NCBI GenBank assembly: GCA_024278985.1
Contig: JAJRSC010000005.1
Coordinates: 1-40,187 of the forward strand
DNA: 40,187 nt
Reading direction: 5' to 3'
Origin: an archaeon
Lineage (GTDB): Archaea > AGJL01 > Methanococci > Methanococcales > Methanocaldococcaceae
The notes beneath the pieces are model-generated. The model was not told the DNA's origin. It did no database searches and saw only the letters and a program-made list of their open reading frames with translations. The translations under genes were made by a program, and so were the position numbers. Shown here piece by piece: positions 9,194 to 18,328 of this stretch; the stretch's first letter is position 1; each line of letters opens with the position of its first letter.

Positions 9194-9913
9194 TTAAAAA
9201 TTTAAAATTATTAAAAAAACTAAAGAAAGAACTGCTCTACATATTTCATTAGTAGCTCCTAAGATATCCCCATTAACACCTCCAAATAAGTTTCTTGATA
9301 TTTTTGACATATAAAAGCCAATAAATATAGATAACAATATTCCCAAAGAGGAATAATATCCAAAAATTAATAATGGCAATGTAAAAATTAATCCTATTGT
9401 AAGATTTTTCTCATTACAATATTTTACAATATACTTACCACTACCCTCTTTTAAATGATTTCCAAAAGTTGCACAACTTAGAACTCCTAATCTACATAAA
9501 ACCTCTATAACTAACAACATAAAAATATTTTTAGCTAATAAATAGCCATATGAAATAGCAGATATTAAAGTTATAAAAAAACCAAAAGCAAAGGCTCCAA
9601 CACCAATATATTTATCTTTTAAAGCTTCTATTTTATTATTAAAAGACATCCAGCCATCTCCAAAATCTAAAAGTCCATCAAAGTGCTGAAAACTATTAAA
9701 GTACTCTAAGATAAATAAAATAATTACTCCAACTAATATATCTGGAAGCTTTAAAAACAAAAATAATTTTCCAAAAAATAAAGAAAGAAATCCATAAATA
9801 TAACCAATAACAATAATAAAATGAAAATTTTTTCCAATTTCTTTTAAATCAAAATTATCAACATGAATATAAAACCTTGTAAAAAAGGAAATAAACAACT
9901 TTAAAATTCTCAT
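9194..9913 (-). CDS. cobS: Adenosylcobinamide-GDP ribazoletransferase (cobalamin synthase)
   Basis: A 239-residue polytopic membrane enzyme that joins adenosylcobinamide-GDP with alpha-ribazole (phosphate) in the last steps of corrinoid synthesis. The family signature FQHFDGLLDFGDGWMS near residues 78-92 carries the metal-binding Asp residues. The C-terminal GGVNGDILGATNEICRA near 210-228 is the second conserved block. Corrinoids are needed for methyl transfer in methanogenesis. Its start overlaps the HAD phosphatase gene by four bases. Six or seven hydrophobic segments are visible. Confidence 0.93.
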   Translation of the reverse strand: MRILKLFISFFTRFYIHVDNFDLKEIGKNFHFIIVIGYIYGFLSLFFGKLFLFLKLPDILVGVIILFILEYFNSFQHFDGLLDFGDGWMSFNNKIEALKDKYIGVGAFAFGFFITLISAISYGYLLAKNIFMLLVIEVLCRLGVLSCATFGNHLKEGSGKYIVKYCNEKNLTIGLIFTLPLLIFGYYSSLGILLSIFIGFYMSKISRNLFGGVNGDILGATNEICRAVLSLVFLIILNF

Positions 9914-10602
9914 TTATTCCCTCCCAATTTTTTAATAATATCAATAAGTTCATATATATTTTTTATTTGGTAATCACTAACATCATCCTTCATATTTTTA
10001 TATTTTCCTTTTAATATTCTAACTGTAATCATCCCAAGTTCTTTAGCAGGTTGAATATCTTTATCTACTCTATCTCCAACATAAATAGTTTCTTCTGGAT
10101 TTAAGTTTAATCTATCTAATCCATATTTAAAAAACTCTAAATGTGGTTTTCCCAATCCAAACTCTTCAGATGTTATAACATCATCAAAAAATGGATGAAT
10201 TCCTAGTCTAATCAATTTTTCCCATTGCTTAATTGCCAATCCATCAGTTAATACCCCTAACTTTAAACCAAAATTTTTAAGTTCTAATAATGTTTTTATT
10301 GTATATGGATAAGGCCTTAATAAGGCTACTTTAACATTATGATATGTTATTATCCCTGTAGCTATAATTTTTGGTTCATATCTTCCTAAAATTGCCTTAA
10401 CTAAGTCATCAAAATGTTTCCCATAATTAGAACCCTTATCTTTAATAATTCTATTTAATATTTCCATAGCCTTATCAAAATTAATATTTAAACCAGCATC
10501 AATCATAGATTTAACTGCTTCTCTTCTGGCAATATTAACAAATTCTGAGGAGTTATATAAAGTATCATCTAAATCAAAAATAACTCCTTTAATCTTCTTC
10601 AT
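9910..10602 (-). CDS. HAD-superfamily hydrolase next to cobS
   Basis: A 230-residue HAD phosphatase of the group with an alpha-helical cap inserted after motif I. Motif I is GVIFDLDDTLYNS (Asp10, Asp12), motif II is LGVLTDG, motif III has the Lys of GLGKPHLEFF, and motif IV is IYVGDRVDKDIQPAKELG. The substrate is unknown. It is wedged between a small conserved protein and cobS with four-base overlaps on both sides, so a role in corrinoid assembly, such as removing the 5'-phosphate of alpha-ribazole or of the B12 precursor, is a reasonable but untested idea. Confidence 0.87.
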   Translation of the reverse strand: MKKIKGVIFDLDDTLYNSSEFVNIARREAVKSMIDAGLNINFDKAMEILNRIIKDKGSNYGKHFDDLVKAILGRYEPKIIATGIITYHNVKVALLRPYPYTIKTLLELKNFGLKLGVLTDGLAIKQWEKLIRLGIHPFFDDVITSEEFGLGKPHLEFFKYGLDRLNLNPEETIYVGDRVDKDIQPAKELGMITVRILKGKYKNMKDDVSDYQIKNIYELIDIIKKLGGNK

Positions 10603-10880
10603 TTTTTTAGCACCTTATTTTTAACCATATTAAACAATCCTACAAAATCATCATCTTCATCAACAGTTACAATAATTAGCCCTAATTTTTTATGTTCTTC
10701 TATCCAACTTTCATCATAGACAGGAACTTCTATTTTAACTGGTTCATCAAGAGGATTTCCAACAATAACATTTCTATAAGGAAAGGGTTTAATATCCTCA
10801 TCTTTGTATGGAAAAACAGTTTCCCTAATATAACCTCCTAAAGCTAGAACCATTTTTGGAAGTATAACCATCTTTGGCAT
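10599..10880 (-). CDS. Conserved hypothetical protein in the cobS cluster
   Basis: A 93-residue soluble protein that I do not recognise. It begins MPKMVILPKMVLALGGY and is acidic in its second half (VTVDEDDDFVGL). There are no cysteine motifs or membrane segments. The ATG has GTGA upstream, and a TATA-like AATATAAAATAA lies about 20-30 bases before it. It overlaps the HAD gene by four bases and heads the cobS operon, so it is likely to work with it or be a subunit or chaperone of that pathway. Confidence 0.7.
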   Translation of the reverse strand: MPKMVILPKMVLALGGYIRETVFPYKDEDIKPFPYRNVIVGNPLDEPVKIEVPVYDESWIEEHKKLGLIIVTVDEDDDFVGLFNMVKNKVLKK

Positions 10881-10934
10881 ATTTTTTCACATTTATTTTA
10901 TATTAAAAAATAATAAAAAAATAAATAATTAAGA

Positions 10935-12095
10935 TTATTCTACATCATCCCTATTTTCTCTTTTTTGACTACCTTCTTTTAATTTTTCTGATTCTTCCAA
11001 GGGAATAAATCTATCTTCTAATGCTTTTAAAACTTTTGGAACTGTTGTATATTCCATCATTCCAGATGGTAATCTATGTGGTTGGAATGGTCCCATTCTT
11101 CTTATTATATCAGCCATTTCGAAAGCTTTTTCTCTAGCCTTATCAAATCCTTTATCTTCAAATAAATCATTTGGTCCTATTAGCATACCATTACTTAACT
11201 GGAATCCTAAAGCCATAATTCTTGGAGGTCCATCAAATCTTGTTGGGATAGCATCATCTTCTCCAACTGGCATTAATGGCCCCCAATGGCTTCCTCTCAT
11301 CCATCCAGGAACAAAATGAGGATTAGCAAATGGCTCTAAAACTTCTCCTACTGCTGGAAATCCACTTTGAGCTCTAACTATTGCTACAGGGTCATCTTTA
11401 CCAACATATTCTCCTGCAATATAATTAAGTTTTTCAGTACTTACAACAGCAGCAATTTCATTATCTTTTCTTCTGAAAATTCTTTTTATTGCATATCTTT
11501 CATAATCTCCTATTAAAGCTAATAACATATACATTTCTTCAGGAGTTTCTAAGAAAACCTTTTTATGTCCTATAATATCATGGACCTCAAATTTAAATCC
11601 AGATATCATTGATGGGTCAAAAACTAAACCTGCTGTATTAAACGGGTCTGCAAACATCTTAAACAATGGATAATTAAATGCTGTTGGGTCAGTTTTATCA
11701 CAACAGAAAATAACAATTGGCTCACTTTTCCTTTCAATAAATTCCATTTCTGCACATCCTGGACCTAAACCTCTAACATTTCCTGAAAAACTATCTGCTA
11801 ATAAATCCTGTCCAGCACCATAAAGTTTTAATTCTTTGGCTATTTTTGTGGCCTCTTCAAAGGCCTTCCAAGCTAAACCATGAACTTTTTCATTGTCACA
11901 TCCTAATTTATGAGTCATAATTAAATCAATATCATCTCCACATCTTGTAACATAATAATCAATTAATATCTCATCTACTGCCTCCTCTAAAACTGCTTCA
12001 CATGCTTCCAATAACTCCTCTGGGGCTAATGTATGCCCACATAATCCTCCAACATCTGCCTTTATAACTGATACAGTTATCTTTTCATTCTCCAT
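10935..12095 (-). CDS. fbp: Fructose-1,6-bisphosphate aldolase/phosphatase (class V)
   Basis: A 386-residue bifunctional gluconeogenic enzyme that makes fructose 1,6-bisphosphate from triose phosphates and then removes the 1-phosphate. Diagnostic segments are VSVIKADVGGLCGHT at the N-terminus (metal-binding Asp, His), DLLADSFSGNVRGLGPGCAEMEF, the KLNYIAGEYVGKDDP region with the Schiff-base Lys and flexible Tyr, and FQPHRLPSGMMEYTT near the C-terminus. Length and sequence match the archaeal family throughout. GGGGTTGA precedes the ATG. It is separated from the cobS cluster by 54 AT-rich bases and is probably its own transcript. Confidence 0.95.
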   Translation of the reverse strand: MENEKITVSVIKADVGGLCGHTLAPEELLEACEAVLEEAVDEILIDYYVTRCGDDIDLIMTHKLGCDNEKVHGLAWKAFEEATKIAKELKLYGAGQDLLADSFSGNVRGLGPGCAEMEFIERKSEPIVIFCCDKTDPTAFNYPLFKMFADPFNTAGLVFDPSMISGFKFEVHDIIGHKKVFLETPEEMYMLLALIGDYERYAIKRIFRRKDNEIAAVVSTEKLNYIAGEYVGKDDPVAIVRAQSGFPAVGEVLEPFANPHFVPGWMRGSHWGPLMPVGEDDAIPTRFDGPPRIMALGFQLSNGMLIGPNDLFEDKGFDKAREKAFEMADIIRRMGPFQPHRLPSGMMEYTTVPKVLKALEDRFIPLEESEKLKEGSQKRENRDDVE

Positions 12096-12215
12096 TTCAA
12101 CCCCTCACAATATTCTTTATTATATATTCTATTCAAATACTTTCATTATAAAACTTTATTTATTATTTCTTATTTATTATTTATTGTACTCTTAAATATT
12201 AGTTAGTTGATAATT

Positions 12216-12830
12216 ATGTTCCTCTTTGTAAATTCTGATGAGCAATATATATTAAATAAATTTAAGGAACTGATAGATTTGGGAGTAGTGGAGCTCAATT
12301 TATTAAAAGAGTTTATGAAAAATAGAAAAAATACTAAAATAGTTAATAACATTATAATATTAGAAGAAAAAGGTGATTTAATAACTAAAGATATAAAGAT
12401 ACGCTTAGAAAAAGCATTTCTTCCAAATATTAGAGGAAATTTATCTAAAGCTGTTGAACTTTTAGATGAGACCTTGGATAATATAAAACATGCCTCACTA
12501 CTATTAGAGTTAGCTAATAAATTATATTTTGAGGAAAGAATTAATGAGATTCTTAATATAACTGAAGAGATGTATTATTATTTAAAACAAATTATTGATA
12601 TATTTGTTGAAGGTGGAGATATAAATAATCCTATAAGAGAAATTAAAAAAAGAGAAAAAGATATTGATATAATTTATTTCAATAAAATATATAAAAATAT
12701 TATAAACATTGAAGTTAAAACTTTTTGGGAAGGTAAAATAATAAGTGATTTTATTGGAAATATTGTAAAAATAAGTGATTTAATTGAAGATATTGCTGAT
12801 GAATTACAAATAATATATTTAAATGTGTGA
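12216..12830 (+). CDS. DUF47/PhoU-like protein
   Basis: A 204-residue all-helical protein of the DUF47 (PhoU-related) family. It shows NIIILEEKGDLITKDIKIRLEKAFLPNIRGNLSKAVELLDETLDNIKHASLLLEL, with helix pairs like those that bind metals in PhoU. These proteins accompany Pit-type phosphate permeases and are thought to modulate them. Here the stop overlaps the start of the permease gene by eight bases. I choose the ATG at 12216; a TTG at 12207 is also in frame. A TATA-like TTATAAAA lies near 12146. Confidence 0.85.
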   Translation: MFLFVNSDEQYILNKFKELIDLGVVELNLLKEFMKNRKNTKIVNNIIILEEKGDLITKDIKIRLEKAFLPNIRGNLSKAVELLDETLDNIKHASLLLELANKLYFEERINEILNITEEMYYYLKQIIDIFVEGGDINNPIREIKKREKDIDIIYFNKIYKNIINIEVKTFWEGKIISDFIGNIVKISDLIEDIADELQIIYLNV

Positions 12831-13704
12831 TAACATAGAGATTCTTTTAGCATATATTCTTCTTTTTATATTAGGAATTAACAACTCTGCCAATGACATT
12901 GGATTAGCATATGGATGTAAATTTAGCTATAAAAGGTTAGTATTATTATTCTCATTTTTTGTTATTTTAGGAACATTTTTTGCTTATAAAGTAGGAAAAA
13001 CTGTAAATTCTATTTCCACATATCCATTTTTATCTTTAACCATAACAACTCTTATATTAGTTGTTTCTAATTATTTAAGAGTTCCAATATCTATTCATAC
13101 ATTAATAATATCATCACTTGCTGGGTTAGGATTTGAAAAAGTTAATTATAGTATAATTTTTAATATTATACTAAGTTGGATATTATCTCCTTTATTAGCT
13201 TTAATAATGGCCTATATATTATATATTATATATGAAAATCTTTCTCTACCCTTACTAAAAAAGATAAATTTTATTAAAATTATGCTACTCCTATCTTCAG
13301 GATTAATAGCCTTTAATCTTGGAAGTAACGACCTACCTACAATTTTAGGATTATATACTACTTCTCTAACATTGTATTTAATAGGTGGATTGTGTATTAG
13401 TCTTGGAGCATTATTTGGAAAAAATATATCAGAAACATTAACTAAGATAACAAATTTATCAACTTCGACAGCATTTATTGCACAATTTTCAGGAGGTGTT
13501 TCGGTTTTATTATTCACTTATTTAGGACTACCTGTTTCAACAACTTATGCAATTGTTGGAGGAATTGTTGGAGTTGGATTAACTAAAGGTATTAAGACAA
13601 TAAAGTTTAAGATTTTAAAAAAAGTTATTTTATGGTGGATATTTGCCCCAATTTTTGCATTCTTATTAGGAGTAATTTTTTCATTGATAATAAAGAATTA
13701 TTAG
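12823..13704 (+). CDS. pit: Inorganic phosphate transporter, PiT family
   Basis: A 293-residue membrane transporter with about ten helices. The two inverted PiT signatures are visible: GINNSANDIGLAYG in the first half (near residues 18-31) and LGSNDLPTILGLY in the second (near 166-178). The conserved GLPVSTTYAIVGGIVGVG lies near 237-254. It imports phosphate with a cation. The ATG overlaps the end of the DUF47 gene, so the two are translated together. The length fits the short archaeal PiT proteins. Confidence 0.9.
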   Translation: MCDNIEILLAYILLFILGINNSANDIGLAYGCKFSYKRLVLLFSFFVILGTFFAYKVGKTVNSISTYPFLSLTITTLILVVSNYLRVPISIHTLIISSLAGLGFEKVNYSIIFNIILSWILSPLLALIMAYILYIIYENLSLPLLKKINFIKIMLLLSSGLIAFNLGSNDLPTILGLYTTSLTLYLIGGLCISLGALFGKNISETLTKITNLSTSTAFIAQFSGGVSVLLFTYLGLPVSTTYAIVGGIVGVGLTKGIKTIKFKILKKVILWWIFAPIFAFLLGVIFSLIIKNY

Positions 13705-13820
13705 ATTTAATAATTGGGGTGGTTATTAAATTCATAAAAATAAAATTTAGAAATATTTTTAAAGAATTTATTTTTAATATTTTTCTAATTCTTTTATTTA
13801 AAACATAATAGGGAAAGAGT

Positions 13821-14792
13821 ATGCTAAAACATATAGTCAATTAGATAAAAAACTTTGAAGGAGTTATACGAAAAAGGGCTATAAAAGATATTATAAAAAA
13901 TTTGGAAATTTTATATGATGATTATGAATTTGATATTATTGTTGATTATGGAGATGATGCAGCAGCTATTGGTATAGATAATGAAACTGCTATATTATTA
14001 GCAGCAGATGGTATTTGGGGTAAATTATTAGAAAAAGATCCTTGGTGGGCAGGATATTGCTCTGTTTTAGTTAATTGTATGGATATTGCGGCAATGGGGG
14101 GGAAACCAATAGGAATGACAAATATCTTAACTATAAAAGATAAAAATGTCTGTATGGAAGTTTTAAGAGGAGTAAAAGATGGTATAAAAAAGTTTAGTAT
14201 TCCTATGGTAGGAGGACATACACACCCTGACGGAGCATGTAATGTTTTAGATGTTGCAATAACAGGAATAGCTAAAAGAGATAAACTACTAAGAAGTGAC
14301 ACTGCAAGGGTAGGGGATAAGATTGTGTTTGCCTATGATTTAGATGGTAGAATTTATAAATCATTTCCATTAAATTGGGACACTACTACAATGAAACCAA
14401 GGAAGTTAATTAAAGCACAGTTGGAGGCCATGGTCTATATTGCTGAAAATAGATTAGCAAACTCCTGTAAGGATATAAGTAATCCAGGAGCTATTGGAAC
14501 CTTAGGAATGCTATTAGAGGCATCAAATAAGGGGGGAATAGTAAATATTTACAAGATTCCTAAGCCAGAAGATATAGATTTAGTACATTGGTTAAAGGTA
14601 TATCCAGGTAGTGGTTTTGTTTTAACAACAACTGAGGAAAATTTTAAAGAGTTAAAAAAGGTTTTTGAAGATGTTAATATAACAGCTGAAATTTGTGGAG
14701 AAGTAAAAAAAGAAAGAAAATTATATATTACTGATGGAAATGAAAAAGAGTTAGTGTTTGATTTTGAGAAAGAATATATATGTGGTTGTTAA
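13821..14792 (+). pseudogene. Methanogenesis marker 2 (AIR synthase/HypE-like) gene with in-frame TAG
   Basis: The frame from 14792 back to 13845 encodes an AIR-synthase/ThiL/SelD-type ATP-binding protein: VDYGDDAAAIGI, LLAADGIWGK, NCMDIAAMGGKP and VGGHTHPDGACN. It fits methanogenesis marker 2, of unknown function. The stretch after the stop, IKNFEGVIRKRAIKDIIKNL, looks like the conserved family N-terminus. Upstream and in the same frame lies ATG at 13821 with MLKHIVN, but codon 8 (13842-13844) is TAG. With the ATG the reading frame is 324 codons, close to the family length I recall. The only start downstream is a TTG at 13902 without a ribosome site, which would remove the conserved N-terminus. 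It may be a nonsense mutation, a base error, or read-through. Confidence 0.72.
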
Positions 14793-15496
14793 TCTAAAAA
14801 GTTAAATCTTCTTTTAATTCCATTATACAAATCAATTATATTACCATTTAAAAATGCACTCATTGTATATACAACTCCAGGTGGAAGAATCTCAATTTTA
14901 TCTCCATTTTTTATAAAATAAAGATTATCAAAACTTAACAGGGCTCCAAATATTACACAAGAAAGTTTTTTTATATCTTCTAACTCTTTAACTGGAATAA
15001 CAACAACAGGGTCATCAGTTTCATCTCCAACATAACCAAGTCCTTCAATTTCTTTTTTATTAACTGAAGAAGTAGCATTATATCCAAGTTTTTTAGATAT
15101 AGTTTCAACATATAGGGCCATGTCATTAACTAAACTTTCCCCTCCATATGTATCAAAAGCAACAATAATAGCATCCCCATATTTAGATATTGCCTTAGTA
15201 TAGGTATAAGAAATTCCTTCTTTAGCATCATCCTTATTTTTTGAGACTCCCTTTAAGTCATCAAAATTTTTAGCATATTTATATAAAATATCATAAACCA
15301 ATTTATTATGCTTTTCTAAAAGAGTTTCATGGATTAAGGAAGTGATGACAATATCATCTCCTGTAATATTAGAGACTCTACTTAAAATATTATATTTTTT
15401 AAGCTCTTTTAATGAGTTATCTATTTTTTTTACTATTTCTTTATCTGCTTCAACATCATTATCAAATATATCCACTCCCATACTGACAATATACAT
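14789..15496 (-). CDS. Conserved hypothetical protein, methanogen type
   Basis: A 235-residue soluble protein that I cannot place. It begins MYIVSMGVDIFDNDVEADKE and has mixed alpha/beta character, with FDTYGGESLVNDMALYVET and GYVGDETDDPVVVIPVKELEDI as its most distinctive parts and ILPPGVVYTMSAFLNG near the end. I use the ATG at 15496 because GTGA lies just upstream and the TATA box at 15542-15555 would put the transcript start near 15523; an ATG at 15517 is in frame. It ends tail-to-tail with marker 2, overlapping four bases. Confidence 0.7.
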   Translation of the reverse strand: MYIVSMGVDIFDNDVEADKEIVKKIDNSLKELKKYNILSRVSNITGDDIVITSLIHETLLEKHNKLVYDILYKYAKNFDDLKGVSKNKDDAKEGISYTYTKAISKYGDAIIVAFDTYGGESLVNDMALYVETISKKLGYNATSSVNKKEIEGLGYVGDETDDPVVVIPVKELEDIKKLSCVIFGALLSFDNLYFIKNGDKIEILPPGVVYTMSAFLNGNIIDLYNGIKRRFNFLD

Positions 15497-15541
15497 AATT
15501 TTCACAAAATTATTCATTATATTAACTTACTATAATAACCT

Positions 15542-15555
15542 AATTTATATAAAAG
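15542..15555 (-). promoter_or_regulatory. TATA box for the unidentified gene at 14789-15496
   Basis: The minus strand reads CTTTTATATAAATT. Its predicted start, about 26 bases downstream, supports the shorter ATG at 15496 with a 27-base leader. Confidence 0.5.
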
Positions 15556-15580
15556 AGTTATTATTAAAAAAAATAAAATT

Positions 15581-16867
15581 TTATAAAAGATGTGGAGGTA
15601 CTAAATCTTTAGATATTAAATCTGCATAAGTTTCTTTTTCTCTTATTATAAAGGTTCCTTTTTTAGAGGTTAAAATCATTCTTGGCCTTCCTCTTGCATT
15701 GTAGTTGTTTGCCATACTTATACCATAAGCCCCAACATCAAAGATAACTAAAATGTCTCCAACTTCTACCTCATCAAGCTCTCTATCCCTTCCAAAAATA
15801 TCACTACTTTCACATAATCCTCCTGCTATACTAACAACCTCTTTTTTATCTTTAACTTTAGCATTTATTATATGATGACATGCATCATACATAGCAGGTC
15901 TAAGCATATCATTCATCCCAGCATCAACCATAACCCACTTACATGATGTTTCTTTAATATGATGAACCTTAGTTATTAAATATCCAGCTGTTCCTACAAT
16001 GCTCCTACCTGGCTCTAATATAAGGTTAGGAATCTCTACCTTATCTTCAAATTCATATATTGTATTAATTATGGCATTTGCATAGTCATCAACAGTTGGA
16101 ATTTTTTTATCCTTTTCATATGGTATTCCTAAACCACCACCTAAGTTTAAATCTCTAACTTCAATATTTTCCTCTTTTAATTTTACTATAAATTCCATCA
16201 TTTTTTTAGTTTCTTCAATAAATGGAGATATATCAGTTATCTGAGAACCAATATGGCAATGTAATCCTACAAAATTAACATTTTCTAAGTCATTGGCAAG
16301 TTTTATAGCTTTGATTGCCAAATCTGTTGGTAGTCCAAATTTACTCTTTTTTAAGCCAGTTGATATTTTAGGGTGAGTTTTTGGGTCAATATCTGGATTT
16401 ACTCTAAAAGCCACATTGGCAACTTTTCCTAATTTTTTAGCAATATCATTAATCATTAACAACTCAGAAATAGAATCTACATTAAAAGCTCTAATTTCAC
16501 TCTCAACACCCATTATAATCTCTTCCAATGTTTTACAGTTACCATTAAATACAATCTTATCCCTATCAACATTTGATAACTTAGCAATATACAACTCTCC
16601 ACCACTAACTACATCAGCTCCTGCTCCAAGTTTAGATAATAATTTTGTTATAGCTAAGTTAGAATTTGCCTTATAGGCATAGGCTAAAATGAACTCTTTT
16701 TTATAATTTTTAAAAGCATTAAAATATTTTTCACAGTTTATTTTAATTTGTTCCTCTGAAATAATATAAAGAGGTGTTCCATACTTCTCTGCAAGGTCTA
16801 TAACATCATAACCATCTATTTTAACTCTACCATTATCAACTGTTAAAGTATCATTTCCTAAAAACAT
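15581..16867 (-). CDS. lysA: Diaminopimelate decarboxylase
   Basis: A 428-residue PLP enzyme of the alanine racemase/ornithine decarboxylase fold that makes L-lysine from meso-diaminopimelate. The PLP lysine is in AYAYKANSNLAI (near residue 62), with HCHIGSQ, LNLGGGLGIPY, LEPGRSIVG and CESSDIFGRDREL as further signatures, and it ends in VPPHLL. It resembles the M. jannaschii enzyme along its whole length. I start at the ATG at 16867, preceded by GGTGA; two GTG codons further upstream would add four residues. It is divergent from leuC. Confidence 0.94.
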   Translation of the reverse strand: MFLGNDTLTVDNGRVKIDGYDVIDLAEKYGTPLYIISEEQIKINCEKYFNAFKNYKKEFILAYAYKANSNLAITKLLSKLGAGADVVSGGELYIAKLSNVDRDKIVFNGNCKTLEEIIMGVESEIRAFNVDSISELLMINDIAKKLGKVANVAFRVNPDIDPKTHPKISTGLKKSKFGLPTDLAIKAIKLANDLENVNFVGLHCHIGSQITDISPFIEETKKMMEFIVKLKEENIEVRDLNLGGGLGIPYEKDKKIPTVDDYANAIINTIYEFEDKVEIPNLILEPGRSIVGTAGYLITKVHHIKETSCKWVMVDAGMNDMLRPAMYDACHHIINAKVKDKKEVVSIAGGLCESSDIFGRDRELDEVEVGDILVIFDVGAYGISMANNYNARGRPRMILTSKKGTFIIREKETYADLISKDLVPPHLL

Positions 16868-16914
16868 TTTTTTCACCACTTTAAAATTTTAGAAGTATTA
16901 AAATGAAATAAGTG

Positions 16915-16933
16915 AGATATTTTTATATATCTT
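16915..16933. promoter_or_regulatory. Shared TATA region of the divergent lysA and leuC genes
   Basis: The near-palindromic block GATATTTTTATATATC can serve as a TATA box in both directions. Measured 26 bases each way, starts fall near 16899 (lysA, leader about 32 bases) and near 16951 (leuC, leader about 45 bases). Confidence 0.4.
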
Positions 16934-16996
16934 TTCTATTTTTTAAGTATTTAACCTAACTACATTAAAATTATATTATATAACCAAGGTGAGAAT

Positions 16997-18271
16997 ATGG
17001 GAATGACTATTGTTGAGAAAATATTAGCTAAAGCATCTGGAAAAAAAGAGGTTTCTCCTGGAGATATAGTTATGGCTAAAATAGATAGAGCTATGGTTCA
17101 TGATATCACTGGACCATTAACTGTTAAAGTTTTAGAGGAGTATGGAATTAATAAAGTTTGGGATAATGAGAAAATAGTTATTTTATTTGACCATCAAGTT
17201 CCTGCTGATAGTATAACAGCAGCTAATAATCATATATTAATGAGAAATTTCGTTAAGAAGCATAATATAAAATATTTCTATGATATTAGAGAGGGTGTAT
17301 GTCATCAAGTTCTTCCAGAAAAGGGACATATTGCCCCAGGTGAGGTTATTGTTGGAGCTGATTCACACACATGCACACATGGAGCTTTAGGTGCATTTTC
17401 TACAGGAATTGGTTCAACTGATATGGCATATGTATTTACTACTGGAGAACTTTGGTTTAAAGTTCCAGAAACTTTATATTTCAATATTACAGGAGAGCTT
17501 AAACCATATGTTACATCAAAAGATGTTATTTTATCAATAATTGGAGAAGTTGGTGTAGATGGGGCTACATATAAAGCTTGTCAATTTGGTGGAGAAACAG
17601 TAAAAAATATGAGCATTTCCTCAAGAATGACAATGACAAATATGGCAATAGAAATGGGAGGTAAGACAGGAATTATTGAACCTGATGAAAAAACAATACA
17701 GTATGTAAAAGATGCTATGAAAAAGCATAACACTGAGAGAAAATTTGAAGTTATAAAAGGAGATGAAGATGCAGAATTTGAAGAAGTTTATGAAATAGAA
17801 GCAGATAAGATAGAGCCAGTTTTTGCATGTCCTCACAATGTAGATAATGTTAAGCAATGTAGGGAAGTTGCAGGAAAACCAATAGACCAGGTATTTATAG
17901 GAAGTTGTACAAATGGAAGATTTGAGGACTTAAAAATGGCTATTGAAGTTATAGAAAAAGCTGGTGGAATAGCAGATAATGTTAGAGTTATAGTAACTCC
18001 TGCTTCAAGAGAAGAATATCTAAAAGCATTAAAAGCTGGAATTATTGAGAAATTTTTAAAATATGGATGTGTTGTAACAAATCCATCATGTTCTGCCTGT
18101 ATGGGGTCTTTATATGGAGTATTAGGAGATGGAGAAGTTTGTGTTTCTACATCTAACAGAAACTTTAAAGGAAGACAAGGTTCTTTAAATGCAGAGATTT
18201 ATTTAGCATCTCCTATAACTGCAGCAGCATGTGCTGTTAAAGGAGAACTTACAGACCCAAGAGATTTATAA
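16997..18271 (+). CDS. leuC: 3-isopropylmalate/citramalate dehydratase large subunit
   Basis: A 424-residue aconitase-family large subunit. It has the [4Fe-4S] ligands in FIGSCTNGR (near residue 300) and NPSCSACMG (near 360), plus [24 protein letters not shown] near 115-138. It isomerises 2-/3-isopropylmalate and, in methanococci, citramalate for leucine and isoleucine. It closely matches the M. jannaschii LeuC rather than the homoaconitase paralogue, judging from the start [23 protein letters not shown], which I remember. The start is preceded by AAGGTGAGAAT. The small subunit gene is not here. Confidence 0.93.
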   Translation: MGMTIVEKILAKASGKKEVSPGDIVMAKIDRAMVHDITGPLTVKVLEEYGINKVWDNEKIVILFDHQVPADSITAANNHILMRNFVKKHNIKYFYDIREGVCHQVLPEKGHIAPGEVIVGADSHTCTHGALGAFSTGIGSTDMAYVFTTGELWFKVPETLYFNITGELKPYVTSKDVILSIIGEVGVDGATYKACQFGGETVKNMSISSRMTMTNMAIEMGGKTGIIEPDEKTIQYVKDAMKKHNTERKFEVIKGDEDAEFEEVYEIEADKIEPVFACPHNVDNVKQCREVAGKPIDQVFIGSCTNGRFEDLKMAIEVIEKAGGIADNVRVIVTPASREEYLKALKAGIIEKFLKYGCVVTNPSCSACMGSLYGVLGDGEVCVSTSNRNFKGRQGSLNAEIYLASPITAAACAVKGELTDPRDL

Positions 18272-18328
18272 ACCCCTTTTTATAATATTAATAAAAAATA
18301 AAATATTAAAAATCTTCAAGGTGAGAGT

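Noticed and set aside
12150-12190. Short direct repeats of TTATTTATTATT upstream of the DUF47 gene, considered as a repeat element
   Set aside because: It is low-complexity AT sequence common in this genome and not an ordered array.
13842-13844. TAG read as pyrrolysine
   Set aside because: No pyl genes or methylamine methyltransferases are in view, the context is not a known Pyl protein, and this lineage is not known to use pyrrolysine.
13946-14302. A 118-codon frame on the minus strand inside the marker 2 gene
   Set aside because: It is the antisense shadow of conserved ATP-binding motifs and has no ribosome site.
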